From positions 1 through 47,552 of the forward strand of contig NZ_NCST01000114.1 of NCBI RefSeq assembly GCF_002088975.1: a stretch of 47,552 nucleotides of DNA, written 5' to 3'. The translations under genes and the position numbers were made by a program. The number at the start of each line of letters is the position of its first letter. Position 1 is the stretch's first letter. The DNA is from Henriciella aquimarina. GTDB lineage: Bacteria; Pseudomonadota; Alphaproteobacteria; Caulobacterales; Hyphomonadaceae. The notes under the pieces were generated by a model. It saw only the letters and a list, made by a program, of their open reading frames with translations. It did no database searches and was not told where the DNA came from. Shown one piece after another: positions 1 through 8,332 of this stretch.

Positions 1-56
1 TGTCAACGGCGGAGTAAAACCCGACCAAAGGGCGGCGCAAAAGTAGGCCACTTTGG
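1..56. repeat. IS21 left-end terminal repeats (left copy)
   Basis: There are two tandem related repeats. L1 at 1-26 contains GGCGGAGTAAAA. L2 at 31-56 contains GGCGGCGCAAAAGTAGGCCA. They mirror the two repeats of the opposite end and are the likely binding sites of the IstA transposase. Confidence 0.8.
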
Positions 57-85
57 GGTTGGGCGTGAAGGGCGCATAGAGCGCT

Positions 86-154
86 GGCGGCCAGTCGACC
101 GCGCTCCCCAAATAGCTGGCGGTTGACTGGCCGCCTTGGCCCGTGAGGGCCAAG
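86..154 (-). other. Hairpins downstream of istB (left copy)
   Basis: There are two inverted repeats just past the istB stop. One has an 11-bp stem (86-96 with 125-135). The other has an 8-bp perfect stem with loop GTGA (135-154). They share a base, so they would compete or stack. No U-tract follows on the minus strand, so they are not classical terminators. They may reduce read-through out of the element or protect the istAB mRNA end. Confidence 0.4.
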
Positions 155-168
155 TCATGGATTGTCGG

Positions 169-933
169 TCAGGAGGTTTTGGTGGCTTTTCGCGCCTGGC
201 TTTGGGCCAGGCGATAACTTTCGCCGTTCATCTCGAGGATGTTGACGTGGTGGGTCAGCCGGTCGAGGAGCGCCCCGGTCAGGCGCTCGGTTCCGAAGGT
301 CTCCGTCCATTCATCGAAGGGCAAGTTGCTCGTGATCAGCGTAGCCCCGCGCTCGTAGCGCTGCGAGATCAATTCAAAGAGCAGCTCGGCCCCGGTTTTG
401 GAGAGAGGGACGAAGCCCAATTCGTCGATGATCAGCAGCTTGGCGTTGGCCATCTGTTTTTGGACCCGCAGCAGGCGACGCTCGTCGCGCGCCTCCATCA
501 GTTCGTTGACCAAGGCCGCGGCGGTGGTGAAGCTGACCGTCATCCCTTTCTGGCAAGCAGCGAGCCCCAGGCCGAGGGCGACGTGGGTTTTGCCGGTGCC
601 GCTTGGGCCGAGGGCGATCACGTTCTCGCGCCGTTCGATCCAGTCGCAGCGCGCCAGTTCCAGCACCTGCATCTTGTTGAGCTTGGGGATTGCCTTGAAG
701 TCGAAGCTGTCGAGGCTTTTGGTGGCCGGGAACTTGGCCGCCTTGATGCGGCGCTCGACCATCCGTCGCTCGCGATCGATCAGCTCCAGTTCGACCAGGC
801 GCGTCAGGAACTGGACATGGTCCAAGCCCTCGGCGGCGCATTGGCGCGCCACCTTCTGATACTCACGCAGGAATGTCGGAAGCTTCAGCCTCTTGAGGTG
901 ATGCTCCAGCAGGATTTCGGGGGCATGGGTCAT
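169..933 (-). CDS. IstB, ATP-binding transposition helper (left copy)
   Basis: This is the AAA+ ATPase that assists the IstA transposase in IS21-family elements by loading on target DNA and controlling transposase activity. The protein is 254 aa. The Walker A motif GPSGTGKTH is at about 109-117 and the Walker B motif LLIIDE ends at about D170-E171. A conserved TSNLPFDEW block follows (sensor region). The start at 933 was chosen because the ATG overlaps the istA stop as ATGA, the usual translational coupling, rather than an upstream in-frame codon at 1053 that would lie deep inside istA. The length and motifs are complete, so it should be functional. Confidence 0.93.
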   Translation of the reverse strand: MTHAPEILLEHHLKRLKLPTFLREYQKVARQCAAEGLDHVQFLTRLVELELIDRERRMVERRIKAAKFPATKSLDSFDFKAIPKLNKMQVLELARCDWIERRENVIALGPSGTGKTHVALGLGLAACQKGMTVSFTTAAALVNELMEARDERRLLRVQKQMANAKLLIIDELGFVPLSKTGAELLFELISQRYERGATLITSNLPFDEWTETFGTERLTGALLDRLTHHVNILEMNGESYRLAQSQARKATKTS

Positions 934-2417
934 TCCGCAGCCTCCGACATCAGGGACATGTAGCTGGCCGCTGAGGTCGTCTCGACCCGCGCCCGTGGCA
1001 GGTAGGGGTACACGTCGAGGTCGAGCCGTGGTGGCCGCTTCTCGACCTGACACAGAACCAGATGCTTCACAGCATCAAAGCCGACCGCGCCCATCTTCAG
1101 GGCCTGCTTTACGGCGGCGTGTAGCTCCTCCATGCCGAAGGTCTCCAGAAGACGCAGCACCTGGACATACTCGCGGCGCCCTATCTTCAGCATGCGCGCT
1201 TCCATCAGGCGGCGCAGCGTGTCGAACTCTTTTGGCAAGTCCCACTCCGCAAGGGGCGCAGCCTGATCCAAAGCATTGATCTTGCGTTCGATCAGCGGGA
1301 GGTAGTGGATCGGATCGAACACCATGTCCTCGCGCGCGTAGCACCGCGGATGGCGTGCGATCACGTCCCCACGGCAGCCAATCACCACCTGATCGACATA
1401 GGCCCGCACCCACACATCCTGATGGCCATAGGCCACGGGGACCGAGTAATCGTTGGTGTTGTAGCGGACCAAAGACTGGGAGCTCACCCGGCCGCTGGCC
1501 TGTGCGCAGGCCTCAAAGGGGGCGGCTGGCAAGGGGCGCATCTCGGCCAGATCCCGCTGCAGGCGCGCGCCGATCATCTCCGTGTGCCCACGCAAGGTGT
1601 CGCCCTGACGGGCACGGCACTGCTCTTCAAGGTAGGCGTTGAAGCTCTCCCAATCCGGGAAGTGGGGGATCGGCACCATGTGGTTGCGGCGCACGTAGCC
1701 CACCATCCCCTCGACATTGCCCTTGTCATTCCCTTTGCCCGGCCGCCCGTAGCGGTCTCGGAACAGGTAGTGCGACAGCAATCCGCTGAACTGCGTCGCG
1801 CGGACCCGTGTCCCATCCGGCTGGATCTTCGAGACCAGGCAACGGTCGTTGTCATAGAGAACCGACAGAGGCACCCCGCCAAAGAAGGCAAAGGCATGCA
1901 CATGCCCGTCCATCCAGGCCTCCGCCGTCGCCGCCGGATAGGCCCGCACGAAGTAGGCATCGCTGTGCGGCAAATCCAGGACGAAGAAGTGGGCCTTTTG
2001 TTCGACACCCCCGATCACAACCAACGCTTCGCCAAAATCGGCTTGCGCATGGCCCGGCGGATGCGCCAGCGGCACGAACATCTCACGGGTGCGTCGTTCA
2101 CGCTGCCGAACGTAGTCCTTGATAATCGTATAGCCGCCGGTGAACTCGTGTTCCGCCTTGAGCCGCTCGTGGATCCGCTTCGCTGTGTGGCGCTGCTTGC
2201 GAGGCAACTTCTTGTCCTCTTCAAGCCAGCCGTCGATGATCTCGCTGAACCCATCAAGCTTGGGACGCTTGATCTCCTTCGTGCGCCGGTATCCCGGCGG
2301 CGATGAGAACGCCAACATCTTGCGAACGCTGTCGCGCGATATGTTGAAATGGCGCGCCAGATCCCGCTGGCTCATCCCCTCGCTGCGCGCCAGCCTGACC
2401 TTCAGATAAAGTTCCAC
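930..2417 (-). CDS. IstA, DDE transposase of IS21 family (left copy)
   Basis: This is the transposase that cuts and joins the IS ends. The protein is 495 aa. The N-terminus holds a helix-turn-helix (about residues 14-36, GMSQRDLARHFNISRDSVRK), followed by an rve/DDE catalytic core with D127 (in QADFGE), D189 (in VLYDND) and E236 (in NDKGNVEG). These are the three expected acidic residues with IS21-like surroundings. The start is GTG at 2417 with a GAGGAG ribosome-binding sequence upstream. The gene is intact and is followed by the overlapping istB. The C-terminal quarter is a family-typical beta-barrel/tail region without further recognisable motifs. Confidence 0.94.
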   Translation of the reverse strand: MELYLKVRLARSEGMSQRDLARHFNISRDSVRKMLAFSSPPGYRRTKEIKRPKLDGFSEIIDGWLEEDKKLPRKQRHTAKRIHERLKAEHEFTGGYTIIKDYVRQRERRTREMFVPLAHPPGHAQADFGEALVVIGGVEQKAHFFVLDLPHSDAYFVRAYPAATAEAWMDGHVHAFAFFGGVPLSVLYDNDRCLVSKIQPDGTRVRATQFSGLLSHYLFRDRYGRPGKGNDKGNVEGMVGYVRRNHMVPIPHFPDWESFNAYLEEQCRARQGDTLRGHTEMIGARLQRDLAEMRPLPAAPFEACAQASGRVSSQSLVRYNTNDYSVPVAYGHQDVWVRAYVDQVVIGCRGDVIARHPRCYAREDMVFDPIHYLPLIERKINALDQAAPLAEWDLPKEFDTLRRLMEARMLKIGRREYVQVLRLLETFGMEELHAAVKQALKMGAVGFDAVKHLVLCQVEKRPPRLDLDVYPYLPRARVETTSAASYMSLMSEAAE

Positions 2418-2454
2418 GGTGTAAATCTCCTCGCCCTCCCTGCTGCCGCAAGAA

Positions 2455-2537
2455 GGGAAAAAGTGGACGACTTTTACGCCGCCCGCACCGCCAATACGAC
2501 GGCGCTACCGTGGTCTAATTTTGCACCGCCGTTCTCA
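2455..2537. repeat. IS21 right-end terminal repeats (left copy)
   Basis: Read on the minus strand, the outer repeat starts TGAGAACGGCGGTGCAAAA at 2537. A second copy (2455-2483) contains GGCGGCGTAAAAGTCGTCCA, matching the left-end inner repeat in most positions. The TAA inside the inner repeat supplies the stop codon for the truncated ferredoxin reductase. Confidence 0.8.
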
Positions 2538-3658
2538 CTCGTGAGCGGGCGAATGTCGCGCCCATTATTGATCGTCGTCGCTGCGACCAGCTGACCGTCC
2601 GCAAAGTGAAGGGCGGTGCGGCCGTTGGGGCTGTCACGCCAGAGCGTGAGGTCTGCGGTCTCCGAGAGACCGACAACCTGGAGGTTCACATCATACTGAT
2701 CGGTCCAGAACCACGGCACCTCACGATAGCCGTCATCGATCCCAAGCATGGCCCGCCCGACATGCGCTCCGTGGCGCCCGGCATGCTGCCAGGATTCCAC
2801 CCGCATCGGGCGCGCATAGGACGGGTGCGGAAACCGCGCGACATCGCCTGCCGCAAACAGCCCCTCAACCGTCGTGCGTCCGCATTCATCGACAACGATA
2901 CCGTCATCCGTCGCACACCCGGCCGCCTCGGCCAGTTCGCTATTCGGCGAAACACCAATGGCCACCAGGACGAGATCAGCCTCAAGGAAGCTCCCGTCAC
3001 CGAGCTCGACGCCCTTCTCGGTGCAATTCACCTTTTCGCCAAGACGAAATTCGACGCCATTGCGCTGGTGCAAATCCAGGAGAAAGTCTGAGACTTCCGG
3101 TGTAACGGCGCGCGACATGAGCCGGTCCGCCATGTCCAGGACGGTGACCTGCTTGCCCTGCGCGCTGAGGAAACTCGCCACTTCAAGCCCGATAATCCCC
3201 CCACCAACGATGGCGATCTTGTCGAGACTCTCGATCTTGCCGTGCAACGACAGACAATCGTTAAACGTCCGCAGATAGTACAGCCCCTCTGTTGGCTGCG
3301 GCAGACGCCGGGCACGGGCGCCAGTTGCGAACATCAGCTTATCGTAGGAGAGGCTGGCAACCTCGCCTTTGCTCTCCAGGGTCACGGTATCCGCCGAGGC
3401 ATCTATGCCAGTGACCCGTGTGTCGGACAGAAGCTGGATGCGATTGTCCTCATACCATTCCTGCGGCTGGATAGGGCGCACGGCCGCCTCCCCCTCATAC
3501 AGCATTTCCTTGGAGAGGGGCGGACGTTCATACGGGGGTACAGGCTCATCGTTGACGATAACGACCTCGCCCTCATAGCCATCCTCACGGATTGCGCTTG
3601 CTGCGGCAATGCCGGCTTCGCCAGCGCCCACAATAACGATCCGTCCGTTTGAACTCAT
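2474..3658 (-). CDS. NAD(P)H:ferredoxin reductase, 3' end replaced by IS
   Basis: This is a FAD-dependent BphA4-type reductase that would pass electrons from NADH to the Rieske ferredoxin of the ring hydroxylase encoded upstream. From the ATG at 3658 (AAGGG about 9 nt upstream) the protein is 394 aa. The FAD motif VGAGEAG is at about 10-16, the NAD motif VGGGIIG at about 151-157, and the second FAD motif ending GLFAAGD at about 266-272. Residues 1-373 are host-encoded, codon 374 is hybrid, and residues 375-394 are read from the IS end to its TAA. Relatives run roughly 400-410 aa, so about the last 30 native residues are lost. These form the end of the C-terminal domain, so stability is doubtful. 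It is the last gene of the TonB-FAH unit. Confidence 0.85.
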   Translation of the reverse strand: MSSNGRIVIVGAGEAGIAAASAIREDGYEGEVVIVNDEPVPPYERPPLSKEMLYEGEAAVRPIQPQEWYEDNRIQLLSDTRVTGIDASADTVTLESKGEVASLSYDKLMFATGARARRLPQPTEGLYYLRTFNDCLSLHGKIESLDKIAIVGGGIIGLEVASFLSAQGKQVTVLDMADRLMSRAVTPEVSDFLLDLHQRNGVEFRLGEKVNCTEKGVELGDGSFLEADLVLVAIGVSPNSELAEAAGCATDDGIVVDECGRTTVEGLFAAGDVARFPHPSYARPMRVESWQHAGRHGAHVGRAMLGIDDGYREVPWFWTDQYDVNLQVVGLSETADLTLWRDSPNGRTALHFADGQLVAATTINNGRDIRPLTSENGGAKLDHGSAVVLAVRAA

Positions 3659-3704
3659 GTCTTTAGCCCTTGTCGCCGGATTGCAGCCTGCACGTGGCAG
3701 GTCC

Positions 3705-4679
3705 CTAGGCCTTGCCCGGCCCAACCACCGGATTGCGCATGGTTCCGATCCCTTCGGCAAACGTCTCCAGCACGTCACCATCCTTCATGAAGATCGGCGG
3801 ATTGTGCGCAAAGCCGACCCCGGAGGGCGAGCCCGTCGTGAGAATGTCGCCCGGCTGAAAGATAAACCACTGCGAGAAGTATGAGATCACGTGCGCCAGC
3901 CGGAAGATCAGATTGTCGGTATTCGCCGATTGCATCTGCTTTCCATTCAGCCGGCTGCCGATATTGACGGCATGCGGATCGGGGATCTCGTCCTTGGTTG
4001 TAACGACCGGGCCGACCGGGCAGAAAGTCGGAAACTGCTTGCGCAGGATATTCCGCGAATTCAGATCGCAGCTTTCCTTGTGGGTGCCCACACCCCGCAA
4101 GGATTCGATCCAGGCCGCCGCTTCCAGCCGGTCCGATACGTCGTTGATCATCGTGTAGCCACCGACATACGCCATCGCCTCGTCCTGCGAGACATTATGG
4201 CAGGGCCGGCTGAAGACACAGGAGAACTCGCTCTCAAAGTCGATCATGTCCGGCGACGTTGCCGGGATCTGGATTGCATCGAACGGCCCGATCACCGAGT
4301 TGACCGTTTTCTGGAAGCCTGCCGGCTCCTTCGGAAGCTCAACCTTCATCTCTTCCATATGGTCGCGATAGGCCGATCCGGTGGAGAAGATAAAGCGGGG
4401 CATGACCGGAGGCGCAAGCGAGGTCGTATCGGCCGGCGCCAGGGCCTTGGCTTCGGAAAGCCTGCCTTTGACCCCACCCTTGTCTGTCTCGACATCCTCG
4501 ATCAGTGCCTTGACCGCCTTATGCTGTGCTCCGGCGTCATCCAGCAAATCCGTCGTCGATGTGACGGGCTCCGTCAGAAGCTTTTGCTCGGATGCGATTG
4601 CAAGATCGAGGAATTCGCCGGTCGACAGCTGAACGGCAGGCCGAAGGCCGGAAGCGGTTCTGAGAGTCGCGATCTTCAT
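3705..4679 (-). CDS. Fumarylacetoacetate hydrolase-family protein (second FAH)
   Basis: This 324-aa cytosolic FAH-superfamily hydrolase would cleave a C-C bond in an acylpyruvate-like product. Family features seen: an AYRDHMEE block near residue 103 (equivalent of the NYxxHAxE region), the metal-ligand strand DFESEF, and INDVSDR with the later metal aspartate. C-terminal TTGSPSGVG is the standard FAH signature. The start ATG at 4679 has AAGAAGGTGG upstream. It is distinct from the shorter fumarylpyruvate hydrolase at 8956. It is co-oriented between a TonB receptor and the ferredoxin reductase, in a unit with its own LysR-type promoter. Its substrate is unknown. A substituted gentisate ring-cleavage product is an inference from context. 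Confidence 0.82.
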   Translation of the reverse strand: MKIATLRTASGLRPAVQLSTGEFLDLAIASEQKLLTEPVTSTTDLLDDAGAQHKAVKALIEDVETDKGGVKGRLSEAKALAPADTTSLAPPVMPRFIFSTGSAYRDHMEEMKVELPKEPAGFQKTVNSVIGPFDAIQIPATSPDMIDFESEFSCVFSRPCHNVSQDEAMAYVGGYTMINDVSDRLEAAAWIESLRGVGTHKESCDLNSRNILRKQFPTFCPVGPVVTTKDEIPDPHAVNIGSRLNGKQMQSANTDNLIFRLAHVISYFSQWFIFQPGDILTTGSPSGVGFAHNPPIFMKDGDVLETFAEGIGTMRNPVVGPGKA

Positions 4680-4710
4680 GTCTAAACCACCTTCTTTGTC
4701 GGGAAGCTGG

Positions 4711-4741
4711 GGCCCGAAGCGGAATCGTCCTGCTTCGGGCC
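4711..4741 (-). other. Intercistronic hairpin between TonB receptor and FAH
   Basis: A perfect 10-bp inverted repeat (GGCCCGAAGC / GCTTCGGGCC) with an 11-nt loop lies in the 84-nt gap. No U-tract follows in the direction of transcription. It is therefore more like an mRNA-processing or 3'-end-protecting stem that would lower expression of the two downstream genes than a full terminator. Confidence 0.5.
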
Positions 4742-4763
4742 TCAGTATGTATGCAGTCAGACC

Positions 4764-7037
4764 TTAGAAGGAGATACCCAGTTCAAGGCCGACATTCCGC
4801 GGATCACCCGGCACGCCATAGGCATACCCCGTAACCGGCGACGTGCTGTTATTGCCCAGGAGTGCCCAGTATTCCTCATCAAACAGGTTGGTCGCGTAGA
4901 GAGACAGGCTCAGATCGCCCCGCTCATAAGTGATACGACCGTTGATGATCGTATACCCCTTGGCACGGTCCAGCTCGCTGTTTGTCGCGGAATAAGAGAC
5001 ATCCGAGCGGTATGAACCATCCAGACGCGTCCGGATGAGAGAATCCGGCGTCAGGTCGAAGGTGTGCTCGATCCCGCCCGACACTGTCCACTCAGCCGCA
5101 TAAGGCAGTCGGTTGCCCTCGACGATGCCGACAAGAGCGGCACCAGGCTTAACTTCTTCCAGCTCGGTATCGAGATAGCCCACACCGAGATTGGCCCGGA
5201 TGCTGCGCGTCACCTGAGCGTCAAGCTCAACTTCCGCACCGCGCGTGTAGGCCGAGCCACCGTTGAAGGTGAAGATCGAAGCGCCTTCGCGGGCAAGCAG
5301 GTGGATGTCCTCATAATTGTTGTCGAACAGGGCCACATTCAGGCGAACACGGTTGTCCAGTAGCTCGGTCTTGGCACCGATCTCGACGGAATCGACCGTT
5401 TCCGGGTCGAATGTGTCTTCGTCGGACGGAGCCGGACGGATGTTGAAACCGCCAGACTTGAAGCCCTGGGAATACTTCGCATACAGCAGGACATTGTTGT
5501 TCAGCTGATAATCGATCCCGACACTCGGGGTGTACTGCCCCCAGCCATCATCGTCCTGACGATCCATCAAGGTCACGATCGGCGTATCCAGACTGATGTC
5601 CGTATAGCGCGTCGTCATACGGCCAATATCCTTGGTTTCGTATGAATAGCGCAGCGCCGCGTTGAGCGAGATGCGATCGGTCAGATCATAGTCGCCGTTC
5701 ACGAACACACCGAAGCTTTCGCCTTCCTGGTCGATATTCTGGACCTGGATCGTCCCGCCGGAAAGCGTGTTCGGCGCCGCGGTAGCATCAACCGTCAGGA
5801 CCTGCTCGTTTTCTTCCTTGAGATAGTAGACGCCCGTGATCCAGTTAAACCGGTCCTCGAAGAGCGCACCACTCAGCTGGAATTCCTGGCTGAACTGGTT
5901 CTGGTCGACATACGCCCTTTGCTCGGCAATAGAGGCATCGATGCCGTCATAGTCCATGCCGGTATCCTGCTCGAGGGTCCGGTAGGCTGTGATCGACTTC
6001 AGGTCCACGCCACCAAAGCTGAATTCCGAGGTCAGCGAGACACCATTGCTCGTGATCTCGTCCGGCGCCCGGTATTGCGAATACAGGTCATCGAAGCTGC
6101 CGAGATTTTCGCGCTGCTCGTCCGAGAGGAAATCGTCCGTCGGCGTGCCCGGACCAACCCCACGCAGGATGACCGGCTGGGACGTGCCCGTCTTGTGGCT
6201 TTGGTCGCCACGCAGCAGGAAGGACACATCGCTGTTCGGCGTATAGAGAATCGAGCCGCGGCCAGCAAGAAGCTCACGGTCGCCAAACCGACCGACGCTC
6301 ATGCCGAGAGGCGACGCATCGTCCGGGTCTGCTTTGGACGACATGAAGCCTTCCTGCGTCAGGCCGACAACTGAGCCGCCGATATAGAGCTTGTCGTCGA
6401 CAAGCTCGCGGTTGAACGCGAACTCGCCGCGCATCCCGTTACGGGATGAAACGCCGATCTTGCCCTTGGTCTGTTCCGGGGCATCCGGACGGCGCGTAAC
6501 GAAGTTGATGAGACCGCCCACGGCGTTCTTGCCGTAGAGCGTGCCCTGCGGGCCACGCAGAACCTCGACCCGGTCGAGATCCACGAACTCCAGATTCGCA
6601 CCCTGCGTCCGGGCATAATAGACACCGTCGATATAAAGGGCGACGCCCGGGTCGACGTTGACCGTATAGTCACCCTGGCCAACACCGCGCAGGAAGAACT
6701 GGCCGGCACCGCCGCCCGTCCCCGATTTCGCGCTGACCATGGACGGCACATATTGCGCCATGTCCTGCAGGTTTGTGAGCGAGCGGTCTTCAAGAGCGCT
6801 GCTATCAAGCGCCGTCACCGCAACCGGTGTATTCTGAAGGCTTTCTTCGCGGCGCCGCGCGGTAACAGTCACCTGCCCCAGACGCGCCACACTATCTTCC
6901 TGGCCAGCCGTCTCGGTCTGGGCCGTTGCCTCGGCTTGGGCCGCAGCTGCTGCATCATCATTTTGAGCATTCGCTTGCGGCGCAAACATGAGGCCAAGCG
7001 CGAGCACAGCCATGCTCGCATTCACTCTATAATCCAT
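4764..7037 (-). CDS. TonB-dependent outer-membrane receptor
   Basis: This 757-aa outer-membrane beta-barrel takes up a ligand using energy from TonB-ExbBD. An N-terminal signal peptide (hydrophobic core MAVLALGLMFAP, cleavage after ANA) is followed by an Ala/Gln-rich linker and the TonB box region VTVTARRREE. The plug domain follows (LQDMAQYVPSM, then VEVLRGPQGTLYGKNAVGG, a classic receptor signature). The barrel ends with a terminal Phe (LELGISF). The ATG at 7037 has GGGAGGAG just upstream. It is the first gene of the unit with FAH and ferredoxin reductase and sits behind a LysR-type promoter shared with the hydroxylase operon. A role in uptake of the aromatic substrate (or of iron for the dioxygenases) is inferred. 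Confidence 0.9.
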   Translation of the reverse strand: MDYRVNASMAVLALGLMFAPQANAQNDDAAAAAQAEATAQTETAGQEDSVARLGQVTVTARRREESLQNTPVAVTALDSSALEDRSLTNLQDMAQYVPSMVSAKSGTGGGAGQFFLRGVGQGDYTVNVDPGVALYIDGVYYARTQGANLEFVDLDRVEVLRGPQGTLYGKNAVGGLINFVTRRPDAPEQTKGKIGVSSRNGMRGEFAFNRELVDDKLYIGGSVVGLTQEGFMSSKADPDDASPLGMSVGRFGDRELLAGRGSILYTPNSDVSFLLRGDQSHKTGTSQPVILRGVGPGTPTDDFLSDEQRENLGSFDDLYSQYRAPDEITSNGVSLTSEFSFGGVDLKSITAYRTLEQDTGMDYDGIDASIAEQRAYVDQNQFSQEFQLSGALFEDRFNWITGVYYLKEENEQVLTVDATAAPNTLSGGTIQVQNIDQEGESFGVFVNGDYDLTDRISLNAALRYSYETKDIGRMTTRYTDISLDTPIVTLMDRQDDDGWGQYTPSVGIDYQLNNNVLLYAKYSQGFKSGGFNIRPAPSDEDTFDPETVDSVEIGAKTELLDNRVRLNVALFDNNYEDIHLLAREGASIFTFNGGSAYTRGAEVELDAQVTRSIRANLGVGYLDTELEEVKPGAALVGIVEGNRLPYAAEWTVSGGIEHTFDLTPDSLIRTRLDGSYRSDVSYSATNSELDRAKGYTIINGRITYERGDLSLSLYATNLFDEEYWALLGNNSTSPVTGYAYGVPGDPRNVGLELGISF

Positions 7038-7166
7038 TTACTCCTCCCGTTGGTGAGCCGGCGCTATCTAGCGACCGGTCCGATGCACGCGCACTGGCTC
7101 CAAACCAGCTGCCCAAGGCCCATAGGCCATGCATGCGCCTCGGTCATAAGGCGGCATCGTGGAAGT

Positions 7167-7233
7167 TGGATAATGGCGACATTCAGATTTTGCACTGGCT
7201 GCGGACTTGATAGTCCGCATTCGGATTTTGAAT
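7167..7233 (-). promoter_or_regulatory. LysR-type promoter of TonB-FAH-reductase unit
   Basis: The box ATTCGGATTTTGAAT (7219-7233) fits ATTC-N7-GAAT, i.e. the T-N11-A LysR motif. TTTGCA lies at 7189-7194, exactly 30 nt before the box, as at the three other promoters described here. A second, imperfect copy of the box (ATTCAGATTTTGCAC, 7181-7195) could be the activation site. The 12-bp block TAGTCCGCATTC (7211-7222) is shared with the hydroxylase promoter. A weak -10 (TATCCA on the minus strand) is at 7167-7172. A perfect 7-bp hairpin (7201-7218) lies between the two sites. The intergenic stretch 7038-7355 otherwise holds only a long leader and the terminator at 7278. Confidence 0.7.
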
Positions 7234-7277
7234 AATGCTTGGAGGGCTTGCCCGTTTCTCTTATAAGCCTCCATCAG

Positions 7278-7303
7278 AAAAGGCCCGGTCAGGTGACCGG
7301 GCC
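7278..7303 (-). terminator. Rho-independent terminator after the gentisate operon
   Basis: On the minus strand, a perfect 10-bp GC-rich stem (7282-7291 with 7294-7303) is followed by TTTT (7278-7281). It lies about 50 nt after the stop of the HSDL2-like SDR gene and separates that operon from the TonB unit promoter. Confidence 0.8.
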
Positions 7304-7355
7304 CTTCAAATAGAGAAACAACGCCTGTCGCCTCGCAGGCAAAGCGCTCACTGGC

Positions 7356-8228
7356 CTAGTTCTGCGGCTCCTCGATGAGCTTCGGCTGTCCGGGGGCTGG
7401 CGCATCGATATCAACGAAAATATCGACCTGCAGCGGCTCACCCGGCGCCTGGGCGTATTGCTCGAAATCGCTCACGCCGGCTTCGGCCAGGACATCATCG
7501 TCGAGCATGAACCGGCCGGTATACTCCCGCGAGGGCTGAGCCAGGATAGCATGGGCCGCGTCCGCCATGATCTCGGGACGGCGCGAGCGCCGCACCATTG
7601 TCTCGCCGCCCAACGCAAATTCCACGGCCGCTGTGGCGATCGTCGTGCGCGGCCACAGGCAGTTGCATGCAATGCCATCCTCGCGGAATTCCTCCGCCAT
7701 GCCGAACATCACCATCGACATGCCGTATTTCGACATGGTGTAGGGCAGATGCTGGGCAAACCAGTCGGCCCGCATGGTCATAGGCGGCGACAGGGTCAGG
7801 ATATGCGGATTGTCGCTTTTACGCAGGTGAGGCACGCAGGCGCGCGATGTGAGAAATGTGCCACGGACATTGATCTGCTGAATCAGGTCGAAGCGCTTGG
7901 TCTCGATGGCCTCACTCGGCGAGAGATTGATCGCAGAGGCATTGTTCACGCAGACATCGATGCCCCCGAACGTCTCAGCCGTCTTCTCGATGGCCGCCTG
8001 GACCATCGATTCATCCCGCACATCCATCACCAGCGGAAGCGCGCGCCCGCCAGCCGCCTCGATCTGCTCGGCAGCGGTATGGATCGTGCCCGGCAGCTTC
8101 GGGTGCGGCTCGGCTGTCTTCGCCGCGATTGCGACGTTCGCCCCGTCTCGTGCCGCCCGCAGCGCAATCGCCAAGCCTATCCCCCGGCTGCCGCCGGTCA
8201 CGAAAACTGTCTTGCCTTGGAGTGTCAT
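7356..8228 (-). CDS. HSDL2-like short-chain dehydrogenase
   Basis: This is a 290-aa NAD(P)-dependent SDR. The cofactor motif TGGSRGIG is at about 11-18, NNAS at 95-98, catalytic S147, Y163 and K167 (YTMSK). The segment AAKTAEPHPKLPGTI is characteristic of the hydroxysteroid dehydrogenase-like protein 2 group. The ATG at 8228 is preferred because AAGGA lies about 10 nt upstream; an in-frame TTG at 8246 would give a longer form. It is the last gene of the hydroxylase/gentisate operon, 104 nt behind the isomerase gene, and is followed by a terminator. Its reaction is unknown. It could oxidise or reduce a side chain of a substituted aromatic acid or a hydroxyacyl intermediate. Confidence 0.82.
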   Translation of the reverse strand: MTLQGKTVFVTGGSRGIGLAIALRAARDGANVAIAAKTAEPHPKLPGTIHTAAEQIEAAGGRALPLVMDVRDESMVQAAIEKTAETFGGIDVCVNNASAINLSPSEAIETKRFDLIQQINVRGTFLTSRACVPHLRKSDNPHILTLSPPMTMRADWFAQHLPYTMSKYGMSMVMFGMAEEFREDGIACNCLWPRTTIATAAVEFALGGETMVRRSRRPEIMADAAHAILAQPSREYTGRFMLDDDVLAEAGVSDFEQYAQAPGEPLQVDIFVDIDAPAPGQPKLIEEPQN

Positions 8229-8332
8229 CGGCCTCAGATCCTTCAAACAATCGGGAACGCCGTGGCCGGGACTCCCCTCACGCCATCGCCCCCTTAACGG
8301 TGATCGACATCACCTATATCCGCTCTGTCGCT

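Larger units (their letters stand above)
1..2537 (-). mobile_element. IS21-family insertion sequence, left copy
   Basis: The element carries istA and istB, both on the minus strand with a 4-nt overlap, which is the family organisation. The ends are inverted: the left end starts TGTCAACGGCGGAGTAAAA and the right end, read on the minus strand, starts TGAGAACGGCGGTGCAAAA. A second related repeat follows inside each end, as is typical of IS21 transposase-binding sites. The right boundary at 2537 is set by where identity with the second copy stops being possible (that copy ends with the window) and by the TTCTCA terminus of the inverted repeat. It has inserted into the 3' part of the ferredoxin reductase gene. 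IstA and IstB are intact, so the element looks active. Confidence 0.93.

Noticed and set aside
136-963. Plus-strand frame inside the IS opposite istB (repeated at 45151)
   Set aside because: Antisense to the intact istB and istA; IS21 elements have only these two genes.
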